This document shows, piece by piece, positions 10,560-18,811 of a DNA stretch of 64,000 nt. Origin of the DNA: Streptomyces cellulosae (GTDB lineage: Bacteria > Actinomycetota > Actinomycetes > Streptomycetales > Streptomycetaceae); assembly GCA_014655195.1 (NCBI GenBank), contig BNBH01000015.1:124001-188000 (forward strand). Direction: 5' to 3'. Under the pieces are notes generated by a model. It was not told the origin of the DNA. It did not search any database and saw only the letters and a list, made by a program, of their open reading frames with translations. Position 1 is the stretch's first letter, and each line of letters starts with the position of its first letter. The translations under genes and the position numbers were made by a program.

Positions 10560-11942
10560 TCAGCAGCCCACCAGGCGCGCCGCCAGGTAGCCCTCGATCT
10601 GGTCGAGGGAGACCCGCTCCTGCTTCATGGTGTCGCGCTCGCGCACCGTCACCGCGTTGTCGTCCAGGGTGTCGAAGTCGACGGTCACGCAGAACGGCGT
10701 TCCGATCTCGTCCTGGCGGCGGTAGCGGCGGCCGATGGCGCCGGCGTCGTCGAACTCGATGTTCCAGTTCTGCCGCAGCGCCTGGGCGAGGCCCTTGGCC
10801 TTCGGAGACAGCTCCGGGTTGCGGGACAGCGGCAGCACCGCGACCTTCACCGGCGCCAGGCGCGGGTCGAGCCGCAGCACGGTCCGCTTCTCCATCTTGC
10901 CCTTGGCGTTGGGCGCCTCGTCCTCGACGTACGCGTCGAGCAGGAAGGCGAGCATCGCCCGGCCGACACCGGCCGCCGGCTCGATGACGTACGGCGTCCA
11001 GCGCTCGCCGGCCTCCTGGTCGAAGTAGGAGAGGTCCTGGCCGGAGGCCTTGGAGTGCGCGGTGAGGTCGTAGTCGGTGCGGTTGGCGACGCCCTCGAGC
11101 TCGCCCCACTCGCTGCCGCCGAACTGGAAGCGGTACTCGATGTCAGCGGTGCGCTTGGAGTAGTGGGAGAGCTTCTCCTTCGGGTGCTCGTACCACCGCA
11201 TGTTCTCCTCGCGCAGGCCGAGACCGGTGTACCAGTTCCAGCGCTGCTCCATCCAGTACTCCTGCCACTTCTCGTCCTCGCCCGGCTTGACGAAGAACTC
11301 CATCTCCATCTGCTCGAACTCGCGGGTCCGGAAGATGAAGTTGCCGGGCGTGATCTCGTTGCGGAAGGACTTGCCCATCTGGGCGATGCCGAACGGCGGC
11401 TTCCGGCGCGAAGTGGTCTGCACCTGGGCGAAGTTGGTGAAGATGCCCTGGGCGGTCTCGGGACGCAGGTAGGCGATGGAGCCGGAGTCCTGCGTCGGGC
11501 CGAGGTGGGTGGAGAGCAGACCCGAGAACTGCTTGGGCTCGGTGAAGGTGCCCTTGTTGCCGCAGTTGGGGCAGTTGAGGTCGGCGAGGCCGTTCTCCGG
11601 GGCGTGCCCCTTCTTCTCCTCGTACGCCTCCTCCAGGTGGTCCGCACGGAACCGCTTGTGACAGGAGGTGCACTCGGTGAGCGGGTCGGTGAAGGTCGCG
11701 ACGTGACCGGAGGCGACCCACACCTCGGGGGCCAGGATGACGGACGAGTCGATGCCGACCACGTCCTCGCGCGACGTCACCATGTAGCGCCACCACTGGC
11801 GCTTCAAATTCTCCTTGAGCTCGACACCCAGCGGCCCGTAGTCCCAGGCGGCACGCTGGCCGCCGTAGATCTCACTGCAGGGGAATACGAAGCCACGGCG
11901 CTTGCTCAGGCTGACGATGGTGTCGATCTTGTCGGCGGCCAC
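10560..11942 (-). CDS. glyS: Glycyl-tRNA synthetase (homodimeric class II)
   Basis: 460 aa, the bacterial/eukaryotic-type alpha2 enzyme. It charges tRNA-Gly. The start region FVFPCSEIYGG and the motif-1 segment DYGPLGVELKENLKRQWW are diagnostic. A zinc insertion uses CTSC and CPNC. Motif 2 is FRNEITPGNFIFRTREFEQMEMEFF in two parts, and motif 3 lies in GVGRAMLAFLLDAY. The C-terminal anticodon-binding domain is compact. GTG start at 11942. It is divergent from znuA with a 194-bp spacer and has its own terminator. Confidence 0.97.
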   Translation of the reverse strand: MAADKIDTIVSLSKRRGFVFPCSEIYGGQRAAWDYGPLGVELKENLKRQWWRYMVTSREDVVGIDSSVILAPEVWVASGHVATFTDPLTECTSCHKRFRADHLEEAYEEKKGHAPENGLADLNCPNCGNKGTFTEPKQFSGLLSTHLGPTQDSGSIAYLRPETAQGIFTNFAQVQTTSRRKPPFGIAQMGKSFRNEITPGNFIFRTREFEQMEMEFFVKPGEDEKWQEYWMEQRWNWYTGLGLREENMRWYEHPKEKLSHYSKRTADIEYRFQFGGSEWGELEGVANRTDYDLTAHSKASGQDLSYFDQEAGERWTPYVIEPAAGVGRAMLAFLLDAYVEDEAPNAKGKMEKRTVLRLDPRLAPVKVAVLPLSRNPELSPKAKGLAQALRQNWNIEFDDAGAIGRRYRRQDEIGTPFCVTVDFDTLDDNAVTVRERDTMKQERVSLDQIEGYLAARLVGC

Positions 11943-12099
11943 GGTGCTCTCTTCATTACGACGACGGGCGACGAAGCGGAGATGCTTCCAGCGAATGCCT
12001 CAGGTTACCGGCGGGGACGGCCCCTCGACCAAATCGGTCCCCCCAAGCGGACCTCCGGAGCTCCGACGGGGGCCGCGACCTGGGTCACCAGGGGCTTTG

Positions 12100-12137
12100 T
12101 TGACAACGGTTTCCATCTTCGTTGAAAATGACTGTCA
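12100..12137 (+). promoter_or_regulatory. znuA promoter with Zur-type operator
   Basis: A -35 TTGACA (12100-12105) and a -10 GAAAAT (12124-12129) are 18 bp apart. TGAAAATGACTGTCA (12123-12137) overlaps the -10 and matches the Streptomyces Zur consensus TGAAAATGATTTTCA at 13 of 15 positions, as I recall it. Predicted transcription starts at about 12136-12137, so the mRNA would be leaderless. Zn-loaded Zur, encoded four genes downstream, should repress here. Confidence 0.85.
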
Positions 12138-13123
12138 TGAACGTACGACGACGTCACATATCCACGGTCGCGCTCGCCGCGGTCGCCGCCCTCGGGTTCG
12201 GCACCCTCACCGCCTGCTCGTCCGACAGCGCCGCCGCGGGCGACACCGGCACGTTCGACGTCGTCGCGTCGTTCTATCCGATGGCCTTCCTCGCCGAGCG
12301 GATCGGCGGCGAGCACGTCCACGTCACCAGTCTCACCCAGCCCGGCCAGGAACCGCACGACCTGGAGATCAGCGCCCGGCAGACAGCGCAGCTCGAGGAG
12401 TCCGACGCGGCCCTCTACCTCAAGGGTCTCCAGCCCTCCGTCGACGAGGCGATCGGCCAGTCCCCCATCGCCACGAAGATCGACGCGGCCGGGCTGACCT
12501 CGCTGGAGGAGCACGGCACCGAGGCCGGCCACGACGAGGAGCACGAGGACGAGCACGCCCACGAGGACGAGCACGGCGACGAGCACGCCCACGAGCACGA
12601 GGGCGGCGACCCTCACATCTGGCTCGACCCGGTGAAGTACGCCGAGGTCGCCGAGGGCGTCGGCAAGGCATTCCAGAAGGCCGACCCGGACCACGCCGCC
12701 GACTACCGCGCCAACACCGCGGCCCTGGTCAAGGACCTCAAGGCGCTCGACGCGAAGTTCCGTACCGGCCTCGCTGACCGCGAGACCGACGTCTTCGTCA
12801 CCACCCACGCCGCCTTCGGCCACCTCGCCGAGCGCTACGGGCTGACCGAGGAGGCCATCAGCGGCCTCGACCCCGACACCGAGCCCAGCGGTGCGCGCGT
12901 GAAGGAACTCCAGAAGATCGCCAAGGAGGACGGCGTCACCACCGTCTTCTACGAGACCCTCGTCAGCGACAAGACCGCGAAGACCCTCGCCGGCGACACC
13001 GGGCTGAAGACCGACGTGCTCGACCCGGTCGAGGGCATCACCGAAAAGTCCCGCGGCGAGGACTACTTCCAGGTCATGGAGGCCAACCTCACGGCCCTGC
13101 GCACCGCGCTGGGCGCCCGGTGA
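12137..13123 (+). CDS. znuA: Zinc ABC transporter, substrate-binding lipoprotein
   Basis: 328 aa. It captures extracellular Zn2+ for ZnuBC. A lipoprotein signal peptide ends in LTAC, so the mature protein is anchored through Cys. The cluster A-I fold shows DVVASFYPMAFLAERIGG, a metal ligand in GQEPHDLEI, and a His/Asp/Glu-rich flexible loop (HDEEHEDEHAHEDEHGDE and on) before PHIWLDP, typical of zinc rather than manganese binding proteins. Later ligands lie in FVTTHAAFGHL. ATG 12137 is preferred because the promoter and Zur site extend to it; an ATG at 12128 is possible. It is first in the znuA-znuC-znuB-zur unit. Confidence 0.95.
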   Translation: MNVRRRHISTVALAAVAALGFGTLTACSSDSAAAGDTGTFDVVASFYPMAFLAERIGGEHVHVTSLTQPGQEPHDLEISARQTAQLEESDAALYLKGLQPSVDEAIGQSPIATKIDAAGLTSLEEHGTEAGHDEEHEDEHAHEDEHGDEHAHEHEGGDPHIWLDPVKYAEVAEGVGKAFQKADPDHAADYRANTAALVKDLKALDAKFRTGLADRETDVFVTTHAAFGHLAERYGLTEEAISGLDPDTEPSGARVKELQKIAKEDGVTTVFYETLVSDKTAKTLAGDTGLKTDVLDPVEGITEKSRGEDYFQVMEANLTALRTALGAR

Positions 13124-13923
13124 CCCCCGACGACGCGACACCGGAGGACGGCATGACCACCGAGCCCGTCATCACCCTGCGGGGGGTGCGCGCCGAGCTG
13201 GGCTCGCGCCCCGTGCTGCGCGGCATCGACCTGACCGTGCGCCGGGGCGAGGTCGTCGCCCTGCTCGGCGCCAACGGCTCCGGCAAGTCCACGGCCGTGC
13301 GCACCGTGATCGGCCAGGTGCCGGTCACCGCCGGGGAGATCGAGCTGTTCGGCGCCGAGCGGCGCCGGTTCCGCGACTGGGCGCGGGTGGGCTACGTCCC
13401 GCAGCGCACCACGGCCGCCGGCGGGGTGCCCGCCACGGTCACCGAGGTCGTCTCCTCCGGACGGCTCGCCCGCACCCGCTTCGGCCTGTTCCGCAAGGCC
13501 GACCGGAAGGCCGTACGCCGGTCCCTGGAGCTGGTCGGCATGGCGGACCGCGCCAAGGACTCCGTCGACGCCCTGTCCGGCGGCCAGCACCAGCGGGTCC
13601 TGATCGCCCGCGCGCTGGCCTCCGAACCGGACCTGCTGATCATGGACGAGCCGATGGCGGGCGTGGACCTGGCCAGCCAGGAGGTCCTCGCCGAGACCCT
13701 GCGCACGCAGGTCGGCCAGGGCGCCACGGTCCTCCTCGTCCTGCACGAGCTCGGGCCGCTGGAGCCCCTGATCGACCGGGCGGTCGTCCTCCGCGACGGC
13801 TGCGTGCTGCACGACGGCCCGCCGCCCAAGGCGGTCGGCCAGCACGCCCTGCCCGGCCACGACCACGTACACCCGCACGCACCGGCGGACGCCGGACCGA
13901 TCCGCACGGGACTGCTGAGCTGA
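13120..13923 (+). CDS. znuC: Zinc ABC transporter, ATP-binding protein
   Basis: 267 aa. Walker A is GANGSGKST, the Q-loop is in YVPQRT, the signature is LSGGQHQR, Walker B is LLIMDEP and the H-loop is VLHELG. The tail carries a His-rich stretch around GHDHVHPHAP, possibly a zinc-sensing or chelating end. GTG 13120 overlaps the znuA stop by 4 nt (GTGA), implying coupled translation; an in-frame ATG at 13153 is the alternative. Confidence 0.94.
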   Translation: MTPDDATPEDGMTTEPVITLRGVRAELGSRPVLRGIDLTVRRGEVVALLGANGSGKSTAVRTVIGQVPVTAGEIELFGAERRRFRDWARVGYVPQRTTAAGGVPATVTEVVSSGRLARTRFGLFRKADRKAVRRSLELVGMADRAKDSVDALSGGQHQRVLIARALASEPDLLIMDEPMAGVDLASQEVLAETLRTQVGQGATVLLVLHELGPLEPLIDRAVVLRDGCVLHDGPPPKAVGQHALPGHDHVHPHAPADAGPIRTGLLS

Positions 13924-14825
13924 TGGAGATCCTCGACTACGCCTTCATGCAGCGGGCGCTGCTCGCCGCCGTCCTGGTCGGCGTCACCGCCCCCGCGGTC
14001 GGCGTCTACCTGGTCCAGCGCCGCCAGGCGCTCATGGGCGACGGCATCGGCCACGTGGCGATGACCGGCGTGGGCCTCGGCTTCCTGCTGTCCTGGTCCC
14101 CGGTGTGGATGGCGGCCGTGGTGTCCGTCCTCGGCGCCGTCCTCATGGAACTGGTCCGCTGGCACGCCAAGGCGCGCGGCGACATCGCCCTCGCGATGCT
14201 CTTCTACGGCGGCATGGCCGGCGGCGTCATGTTCATCAACCTCGCGCCCGGCGGCTCCACGTCGAACCTGTCGTCGTTCCTGTTCGGCTCGCTGTCCACG
14301 GTGTCGTCGTCCGACGTGACCGCGATCTGCGTGCTGGCCGCGTTCGTGGTGCTGGTCACCGTGGGTCTGCGGCGGCAGCTTTTCGCGGTCAGCCAGGACG
14401 AGGAGTTCGCGCGCGTCACGGGTCTGCCGGTGCGGTTCCTGAACCTGCTCACGGCGGTCACGGCCGCGGTCACGGTGTCCGTGGCGATGCGGGTGGTCGG
14501 ACTGCTGCTGGTGAGCGCGCTGATGGTGGTGCCGGTCGCGGCGGCCCAGCAGCTCACCCGGAGCTTCGCCGCCACGTTCGCCGTCGCCGTCGCGATCGGC
14601 GTCAGCGTGGCCGTCGGCGGCACCGTCACCTCGTACTACCAGGACGTGCCGCCCGGCGCGACGATCGTGCTGCTGACCATCGGCGCCTTCATCCTGCTGA
14701 CCGCGCTGGCCGCCCCGCTGGCCCGGCGCCGCGCCCGGGCGCTGGCCGCCGCACGGCCAGGGGCCGACCCCGCGGAGTGCTCGATTCCGGCCAGTCGCGC
14801 GGCGGACGGCAAGGTCGGCGCCTGA
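13923..14825 (+). CDS. znuB: Zinc ABC transporter, membrane permease
   Basis: 300 aa with about 8-9 membrane helices of the ABC-3 (manganese/zinc/iron chelate) permease family. The family segments are FMQRALLAAVLVG, RRQALMGDGIGHVAM and, late, RVVGLLLVSALMVVPVAAA. It starts at ATG 13923, sharing a base with the znuC stop (TGATG). The C-terminal tail after about residue 270 is a variable cytoplasmic extension. Confidence 0.94.
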   Translation: MEILDYAFMQRALLAAVLVGVTAPAVGVYLVQRRQALMGDGIGHVAMTGVGLGFLLSWSPVWMAAVVSVLGAVLMELVRWHAKARGDIALAMLFYGGMAGGVMFINLAPGGSTSNLSSFLFGSLSTVSSSDVTAICVLAAFVVLVTVGLRRQLFAVSQDEEFARVTGLPVRFLNLLTAVTAAVTVSVAMRVVGLLLVSALMVVPVAAAQQLTRSFAATFAVAVAIGVSVAVGGTVTSYYQDVPPGATIVLLTIGAFILLTALAAPLARRRARALAAARPGADPAECSIPASRAADGKVGA

Positions 14826-14886
14826 CCGGCCGGTACCCGGACTGGCACAATGGCCCGGGCAGCAGCAGATGTGAGGAGGCATTCCG

Positions 14887-15321
14887 GTGACGACCGCAGG
14901 ACCGCCCGTGAAGGGCCGCGCCACCCGGCAGCGTGCCGCGGTGGCGGCTTGCCTTCAGGAGGTCGACGAGTTCCGCAGCGCGCAGGAACTGCACGACATG
15001 CTCAAGCACAAGGGCGACTCGGTCGGGCTCACCACGGTCTACCGCACGCTGCAGTCCCTCGCCGACGCCGGCGAGGTCGACGTCCTGCGCACCGCCGACG
15101 GCGAGTCCGTCTACCGCCGCTGCTCCACCGGCGACCATCACCACCACCTGGTGTGCCGAAGCTGCGGCAAGGCCGTCGAGGTCGAGGGCCCTGCCGTGGA
15201 GAAGTGGGCGGAGGCCATCGCGGCCGAACACGGCTACGTGAACGTGGCCCACACGGTGGAGATCTTCGGCACGTGCGCGGACTGCGCGGGGTGCGCGGAC
15301 GGGGCGTCCGGGACTTCCTGA
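14887..15321 (+). CDS. zur: Zinc-uptake repressor, Fur family
   Basis: 144 aa. The winged helix contains TRQRAAVAACLQEVDEFRSA and GLTTVYRTLQSLADAGEVD. The metal sites include DHHHHLVCRSCG and a second C-X2-C in CADCAGC, the structural zinc pair of the Fur family. With Zn bound it should repress zinc-uptake genes; the site at 12123-12137 is the visible target. GTG 14887 is preceded by GAGGAGG (14873-14879). Its position directly after znuACB supports Zur rather than Fur or Nur. Confidence 0.94.
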   Translation: MTTAGPPVKGRATRQRAAVAACLQEVDEFRSAQELHDMLKHKGDSVGLTTVYRTLQSLADAGEVDVLRTADGESVYRRCSTGDHHHHLVCRSCGKAVEVEGPAVEKWAEAIAAEHGYVNVAHTVEIFGTCADCAGCADGASGTS

Positions 15322-15496
15322 GGCTCCACCGCCGGGTCGCGGCCGGGCCCCGGCCCAGGTGCCCGCGCCTCCGGCCGGTTACGGCCGGCCACCCGGCTAC
15401 GGACGGGGCACACGGGGTGTGCGCGCCGCAGTGGGTACAGGCGCACCGGGCGCCGGAGCACGGCTGGAGCCCTCGCGGCGGGGGCACATCAGGTCA
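15322..15496. other. Intergenic stretch with possible zur terminator
   Basis: No gene seen. A CCGGCCG-GTTA-CGGCCGG hairpin at 15371-15388 lies 50 bp past the zur stop and may terminate the operon. The remainder is GC-rich sequence that grades into the degraded yoaK fragment on the minus strand. Confidence 0.45.
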
Positions 15497-15645
15497 CCGC
15501 CGAGGGCGGCCGGTTCGCGCAGGAACAGCACGTCGCCCGTCACCAGCGCGCAGAACACCTTGGCCAGGGTCAGGAAGCTCACCGCGTCCACGGCGCCCGC
15601 GATCACCGTCAGGACGGTCATGGCGGCGGTGCGCCGCACCTCGGA
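15397..15645 (-). pseudogene. YoaK/DUF1275 membrane protein remnant
   Basis: Read from about 15645 leftward, the frame gives PSEVRRTAAMTVLTVI then AGAVDAVSFLTLAKVFCA and LVTGDVLFLREPA. That is the first membrane segment of DUF1275 (YoaK) proteins, where intact members read AGxxDAVSFLxLGxVFxALxTGN. Homology stops after about residue 50 and the frame ends at 15397, against about 230 aa in intact members, so the C-terminal 75-80% is missing. The sequence below about 15500 is not family-like. It is a decaying gene between zur and uppS, both of which are intact. Confidence 0.6.
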
Positions 15646-15750
15646 CGGGGCACGTCGTCGGACATGGGGCCGGCATGGCCAGGGCGGCCGCGCGCGCCCG
15701 GCAGCGGCCGTGCGACACGCGGCCGGACACCATGCCCGGCGCAGGCCGGG

Positions 15751-16584
15751 TCAGGACTGGCGGCCCTCCATGGCCAGCAGCTCCTCGTTGGGGACGGCCC
15801 CGCCGAAGCGGCGGTCGCGGGAGGCGAACTCCAGGCACGCCCGCCACAGGTCGCGCCGGTCGAAGTCCGGCCACAGCACGTCCTGGAAGACCATCTCGGC
15901 GTAGGCGCTCTGCCACAGCAGATAGTTCGAGGTGCGCTGCTCGCCGCTGGGCCGCAGGAACAGGTCCACGTCCGGCATGTCCGGGTAGTACAGGTACTTC
16001 CGCAGCGTCTTCTCGTCGACCTTCGACGGGTCGAGGCGGCCCGCCTTCACGTCCTCGGCGAGCGCCTTCGCGGCGTCGGCGATCTCCGCGCGGCCGCCGT
16101 AGTTCATGCAGAAGTACAGGGTGAGCCGGTCGTTGTCCTTGGTCTGCTCCTGGGCGACCTGGAGCTCCTTGGCGACGGACTTCCACAGCTTGGGCATACG
16201 GCCCACCCAGCGGACCCGGATGCCCAGCTCGTCGAGCTGGTCGCGGGTCTTGCGGATGAAGTCCCGGTTGAAGTTCATCAGGAAGCGCACCTCGTCGGGC
16301 GACCGCTTCCAGTTCTCGGTGGAGAAGGCGTAGAGCGAGATGGCGCCCACGCCCATCTCGATGCCGCCCTGCAGCACGTCGAGCACCCGCTCGGCGCCGA
16401 CCTTGTGCCCCTCGGTGCGGGGCAGGCCCCGCTCCTTCGCCCAGCGCCCGTTGCCGTCCATGACGATCGCCACATGGCTGGGGATCAGCTCCCCGGGAAG
16501 CTTCGGGGGCCGCGCGCCGGAGGGGTGCGGTTCCGGGGTCCTGTACTCCCGGCGCTGCCGCCCCAGGAATCCGCGTACGGCCAT
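15751..16584 (-). CDS. uppS: Isoprenyl (undecaprenyl-type) diphosphate synthase
   Basis: 277 aa, cis-prenyltransferase. It extends farnesyl or related diphosphate with isopentenyl diphosphate to make the lipid carrier for wall synthesis. HVAIVMDGNGRWA holds the catalytic Asp43. Further family segments are FSTENWKRSP, YFCMNYGGRAEI and the C-terminal DLFLRPSGEQRTSNYLLWQ. The first 35 residues are a basic Pro-rich extension usual in actinomycetes. ATG 16584. It lies 43 bp downstream of recO on the same strand, the conserved recO-uppS pair. Confidence 0.95.
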   Translation of the reverse strand: MAVRGFLGRQRREYRTPEPHPSGARPPKLPGELIPSHVAIVMDGNGRWAKERGLPRTEGHKVGAERVLDVLQGGIEMGVGAISLYAFSTENWKRSPDEVRFLMNFNRDFIRKTRDQLDELGIRVRWVGRMPKLWKSVAKELQVAQEQTKDNDRLTLYFCMNYGGRAEIADAAKALAEDVKAGRLDPSKVDEKTLRKYLYYPDMPDVDLFLRPSGEQRTSNYLLWQSAYAEMVFQDVLWPDFDRRDLWRACLEFASRDRRFGGAVPNEELLAMEGRQS

Positions 16585-16627
16585 GTGTCTCTCGTCTCCT
16601 CGTGCTGGTCCTCGTGCTGAGGGGGGC

Positions 16628-17386
16628 TTACTGCTTCTCGACGTACCGGAGCGAGCGCAGCCCGCGCTCCAGATGCCAGTGGAGGTAGGCGGACACGAGC
16701 CCGCTCCCCTCCCGGACGTACCGTGCCTCGCACGCGTCCGCGGTGGCCCAGTCTCCCGTGAGCAGTGCGCCCAGGAGTTCGAGGGCCTGCGGCGAGGGTA
16801 CGACGCTCCCGGGGACGCGGCAGTCGGCGCACACGGTTCCGCCCGACGCGACCGAGAAGAACCGGTTCGGTCCGGGCATGCCGCATTTCGCGCAGTCCGT
16901 GAAGCTGGGCGCGTAGCCGTTGACGGCGAGGGAGCGCAGCAGGAACGCGTCGAGCACCAGGTGCGGGGCGTGCTCGCCCCGGGCGAGGGTGCGCAGTCCG
17001 CCGACGAGCAGCAGGTACTGCTGGACGGCCGGCTCGCCCTCGTGGTCGGTGAACCGCTCGGCGGTCTCCAGCATGGCCGTGCCGGCGGTGTAGCGCGCGT
17101 AGTCGGTGACGATGCCGCCGCCGTACGGCGCGATCGTCTCGCTCTGCGTGCACAGCGGCAGACCGCGTCCGACGAGCTCGCTGCCCTTGGCGAAGAACTG
17201 CACGTCCACGTGCGAGAAGGGCTCCAGGCGCGCGCCGAACTTCGACTTGGTCCGGCGCACGCCCCTCGCCACGGCGCGCACCCGCCCGTGACCGCGGGTG
17301 AGCAGGGTGATGATCCGGTCCGCCTCACCCAGCTTCTGGGTGCGCAGCACGATGCCGTCGTCGCGGAACAGACTCATGGCAGCCAT
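16628..17386 (-). CDS. recO: DNA repair protein RecO
   Basis: 252 aa. It is a RecF-pathway mediator that anneals DNA and loads RecA. The N-terminal OB fold starts LFRDDGIVLRTQKLGEADRI and continues with VRAVARGVRRTKSKFGARLEPF. The helical domain holds a zinc finger, CAKCG and CADC. ATG 17386 gives MAAMSLF; the ATG at 17377 (MSLF) is the more usual family start. uppS follows. Confidence 0.95.
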   Translation of the reverse strand: MAAMSLFRDDGIVLRTQKLGEADRIITLLTRGHGRVRAVARGVRRTKSKFGARLEPFSHVDVQFFAKGSELVGRGLPLCTQSETIAPYGGGIVTDYARYTAGTAMLETAERFTDHEGEPAVQQYLLLVGGLRTLARGEHAPHLVLDAFLLRSLAVNGYAPSFTDCAKCGMPGPNRFFSVASGGTVCADCRVPGSVVPSPQALELLGALLTGDWATADACEARYVREGSGLVSAYLHWHLERGLRSLRYVEKQ

Positions 17387-17398
17387 TGTCCCGCACGT

Positions 17399-17614
17399 TC
17401 ACGGCACCTCGCCGCGACGCCTGGCGTTGGCGTACGCGGTGGCGGCGCGCAGCCGTTCCTCGGGTGTCGCGTGCCGCACGGCCCGGGGGTCGGCGTCCCA
17501 CTCCCGTCCTCCGCCGTACGGCCGCAGCTGTACGTAGGGGCCCTCGTGCCCCATGACGATGCCGAGCCGCTCGGCGCGGGTGTCCACGACGTACGCACCG
17601 ACGGGCGGTTTCAC
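17399..17614 (-). CDS. Small conserved protein of unknown function
   Basis: 71 aa, starting at GTG 17614 (VKPPVGAYVVDTRAERLG). The body, GIVMGHEGPYVQLRPYGGG then REWDADP, resembles small one-domain proteins I have seen in many streptomycetes, probably a beta-barrel. There is no membrane segment or cysteine. It sits 12 bp upstream of recO on the same strand and may share its transcript. Function unknown. Confidence 0.65.
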   Translation of the reverse strand: MKPPVGAYVVDTRAERLGIVMGHEGPYVQLRPYGGGREWDADPRAVRHATPEERLRAATAYANARRRGEVP

Positions 17615-17721
17615 CGCACCACCGCCGCCCGGAACGCCTCCCGCATTTCTTTCACCACGTCCTCCGCTTCTCCGGCGCACCACGTCGGCTGTTGTGCCGA
17701 GACCGTGCATGGGTCTGCCTC

Positions 17722-18333
17722 TCATTCCGTACGGGTGGGGAAGAGATGGGTGTGCACGCGGACCTGCTCGGCGTCCGGGGTCCCGTCGTCGGGGGCGCGG
17801 TCCCGGTAGCTGTCGACGAGGGCGTGCATCCTCTCGACGAGTTCCGCCGCCTGGTCGGGCGTGAGGCGCAGCGTCAGGTCGCTCATGTCGGAGGCCCGGC
17901 GCCACTCCTCGGGCCACTCGCCGGCCGTGCCGAGCCAGGTGGCGATCTCCCGGGTGTGGGCGTTCGCGACTTCGTGCAGGAACAGGTCGGCGGCCCCGCG
18001 GACCTCCGGGTCGCTGTCCCGGAGGAGGGTGTCGTCGAAGCGCACGCCCGCGTGGACCGCCTTCCACCACCGCTCGCGCCCCTTGCCGCGCTCCGGGGCG
18101 TCCTCGACGAACCCGTGGGCGGCGAGCTGCCGCAGGTGGTAGCTGGTGGCGCCGCTGGACTCGCCGAGCTTCTCGGCCAGTTGTGACGCGGTGGCGGGTC
18201 CGCCGCGCCGCAGGGCGGTCAGCAGCCGCATCCGCAGGGGGTGCGCCAGACCGCGCAGGGAGCGCGCGTCGAGATGGTGCAGCCGGGGCTGCTCGGACTC
18301 GTTCGGTTCCTGCGGCGTCTCGGGCTCGTCCAT
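17722..18333 (-). CDS. ArsR/HTH_20-type winged-helix regulator
   Basis: 203 aa. The DNA-binding domain lies at about 20-95: LHHLDARSLRGLAHPLRMRLL, then ATASQLAEKLGESSGATSYHLRQLAAHGFVED. The region after 100 (KAVHAGVRFDDTLL) is the C-terminal extension common in actinobacterial HTH_20 proteins, a probable dimerisation or ligand part. No metal-binding Cys cluster is visible. ATG 18333. Fifteen bases upstream begins an array of six 14-bp repeats (18348-18431), the obvious candidate binding site for autoregulation. Confidence 0.88.
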   Translation of the reverse strand: MDEPETPQEPNESEQPRLHHLDARSLRGLAHPLRMRLLTALRRGGPATASQLAEKLGESSGATSYHLRQLAAHGFVEDAPERGKGRERWWKAVHAGVRFDDTLLRDSDPEVRGAADLFLHEVANAHTREIATWLGTAGEWPEEWRRASDMSDLTLRLTPDQAAELVERMHALVDSYRDRAPDDGTPDAEQVRVHTHLFPTRTE

Positions 18334-18347
18334 GCGTCCAGGATAGG

Positions 18348-18431
18348 CCTGCAAAGAACCTGTTGCAAGGATTTCTTTGCAAGCAGATCTTTGCAGCGGG
18401 TTCTTTGCAGTGTTTTTTTTGCATGTGGACG
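18348..18431. repeat. Six tandem 14-bp repeats upstream of the ArsR-type regulator
   Basis: Units start at 18348, 18362, 18376, 18390, 18404 and 18418, with exact 14-bp spacing. The core is TTTGCA (CCTGCA and GTTGCA in the first two), and several units end in TTC. Together they give half-sites of TTCTTTGCAAAGAA, centred on TGCA. The array covers the region from -15 to -98 relative to the regulator ATG and lies in the divergent promoter shared with the gene at 18541. Confidence 0.85.
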
Positions 18432-18540
18432 ATATGCCGATGACGCCGATGGCGTGACGTTTCCGCAGCCGTGCAACCGGAGGGTGCCGCCCCGCTCTCC
18501 TCCCCTGCGGAACCGACACTCCTTCGGTGAGGAGAGCGAC

Positions 18541-18807
18541 ATGACCGCGACCGCCTTCGAGTACGGACCGAATCCTTACGCCGCCGGGCAGTCGGGCGCC
18601 GACTACCTGCTGGCCCCGCCGGACCCGGCCACCCGCGTCGGCGCCCTCATCGACCCGCGCGACCGGCGCCGGCTCGACCTGCACGCCGCCCTGACCGCCG
18701 CGGGCATCCCGCCGCGGCCCGAGGACCGCGAGGCCATCGAGCATCTCAGCGCGCTGTCCGCCGGGATCAACAGCACCATCCAGCGCTGGCTCCAGCACAC
18801 CCTGTAG
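18541..18807 (+). CDS. Small hypothetical protein
   Basis: 88 aa. It begins MTATAFEYGPNPYAAGQSGADYL and ends in a helix HLSALSAGINSTIQRWLQ. It is soluble, lacks Cys and resembles no enzyme I know. ATG 18541 is preceded by GGTGAGGAGAGCGAC, a good ribosome-binding site, so it is likely expressed. It shares the upstream repeat array with the divergent ArsR-type regulator, so the two may be co-regulated. Function unknown. Confidence 0.7.
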   Translation: MTATAFEYGPNPYAAGQSGADYLLAPPDPATRVGALIDPRDRRRLDLHAALTAAGIPPRPEDREAIEHLSALSAGINSTIQRWLQHTL

Positions 18808-18811
18808 GAGG

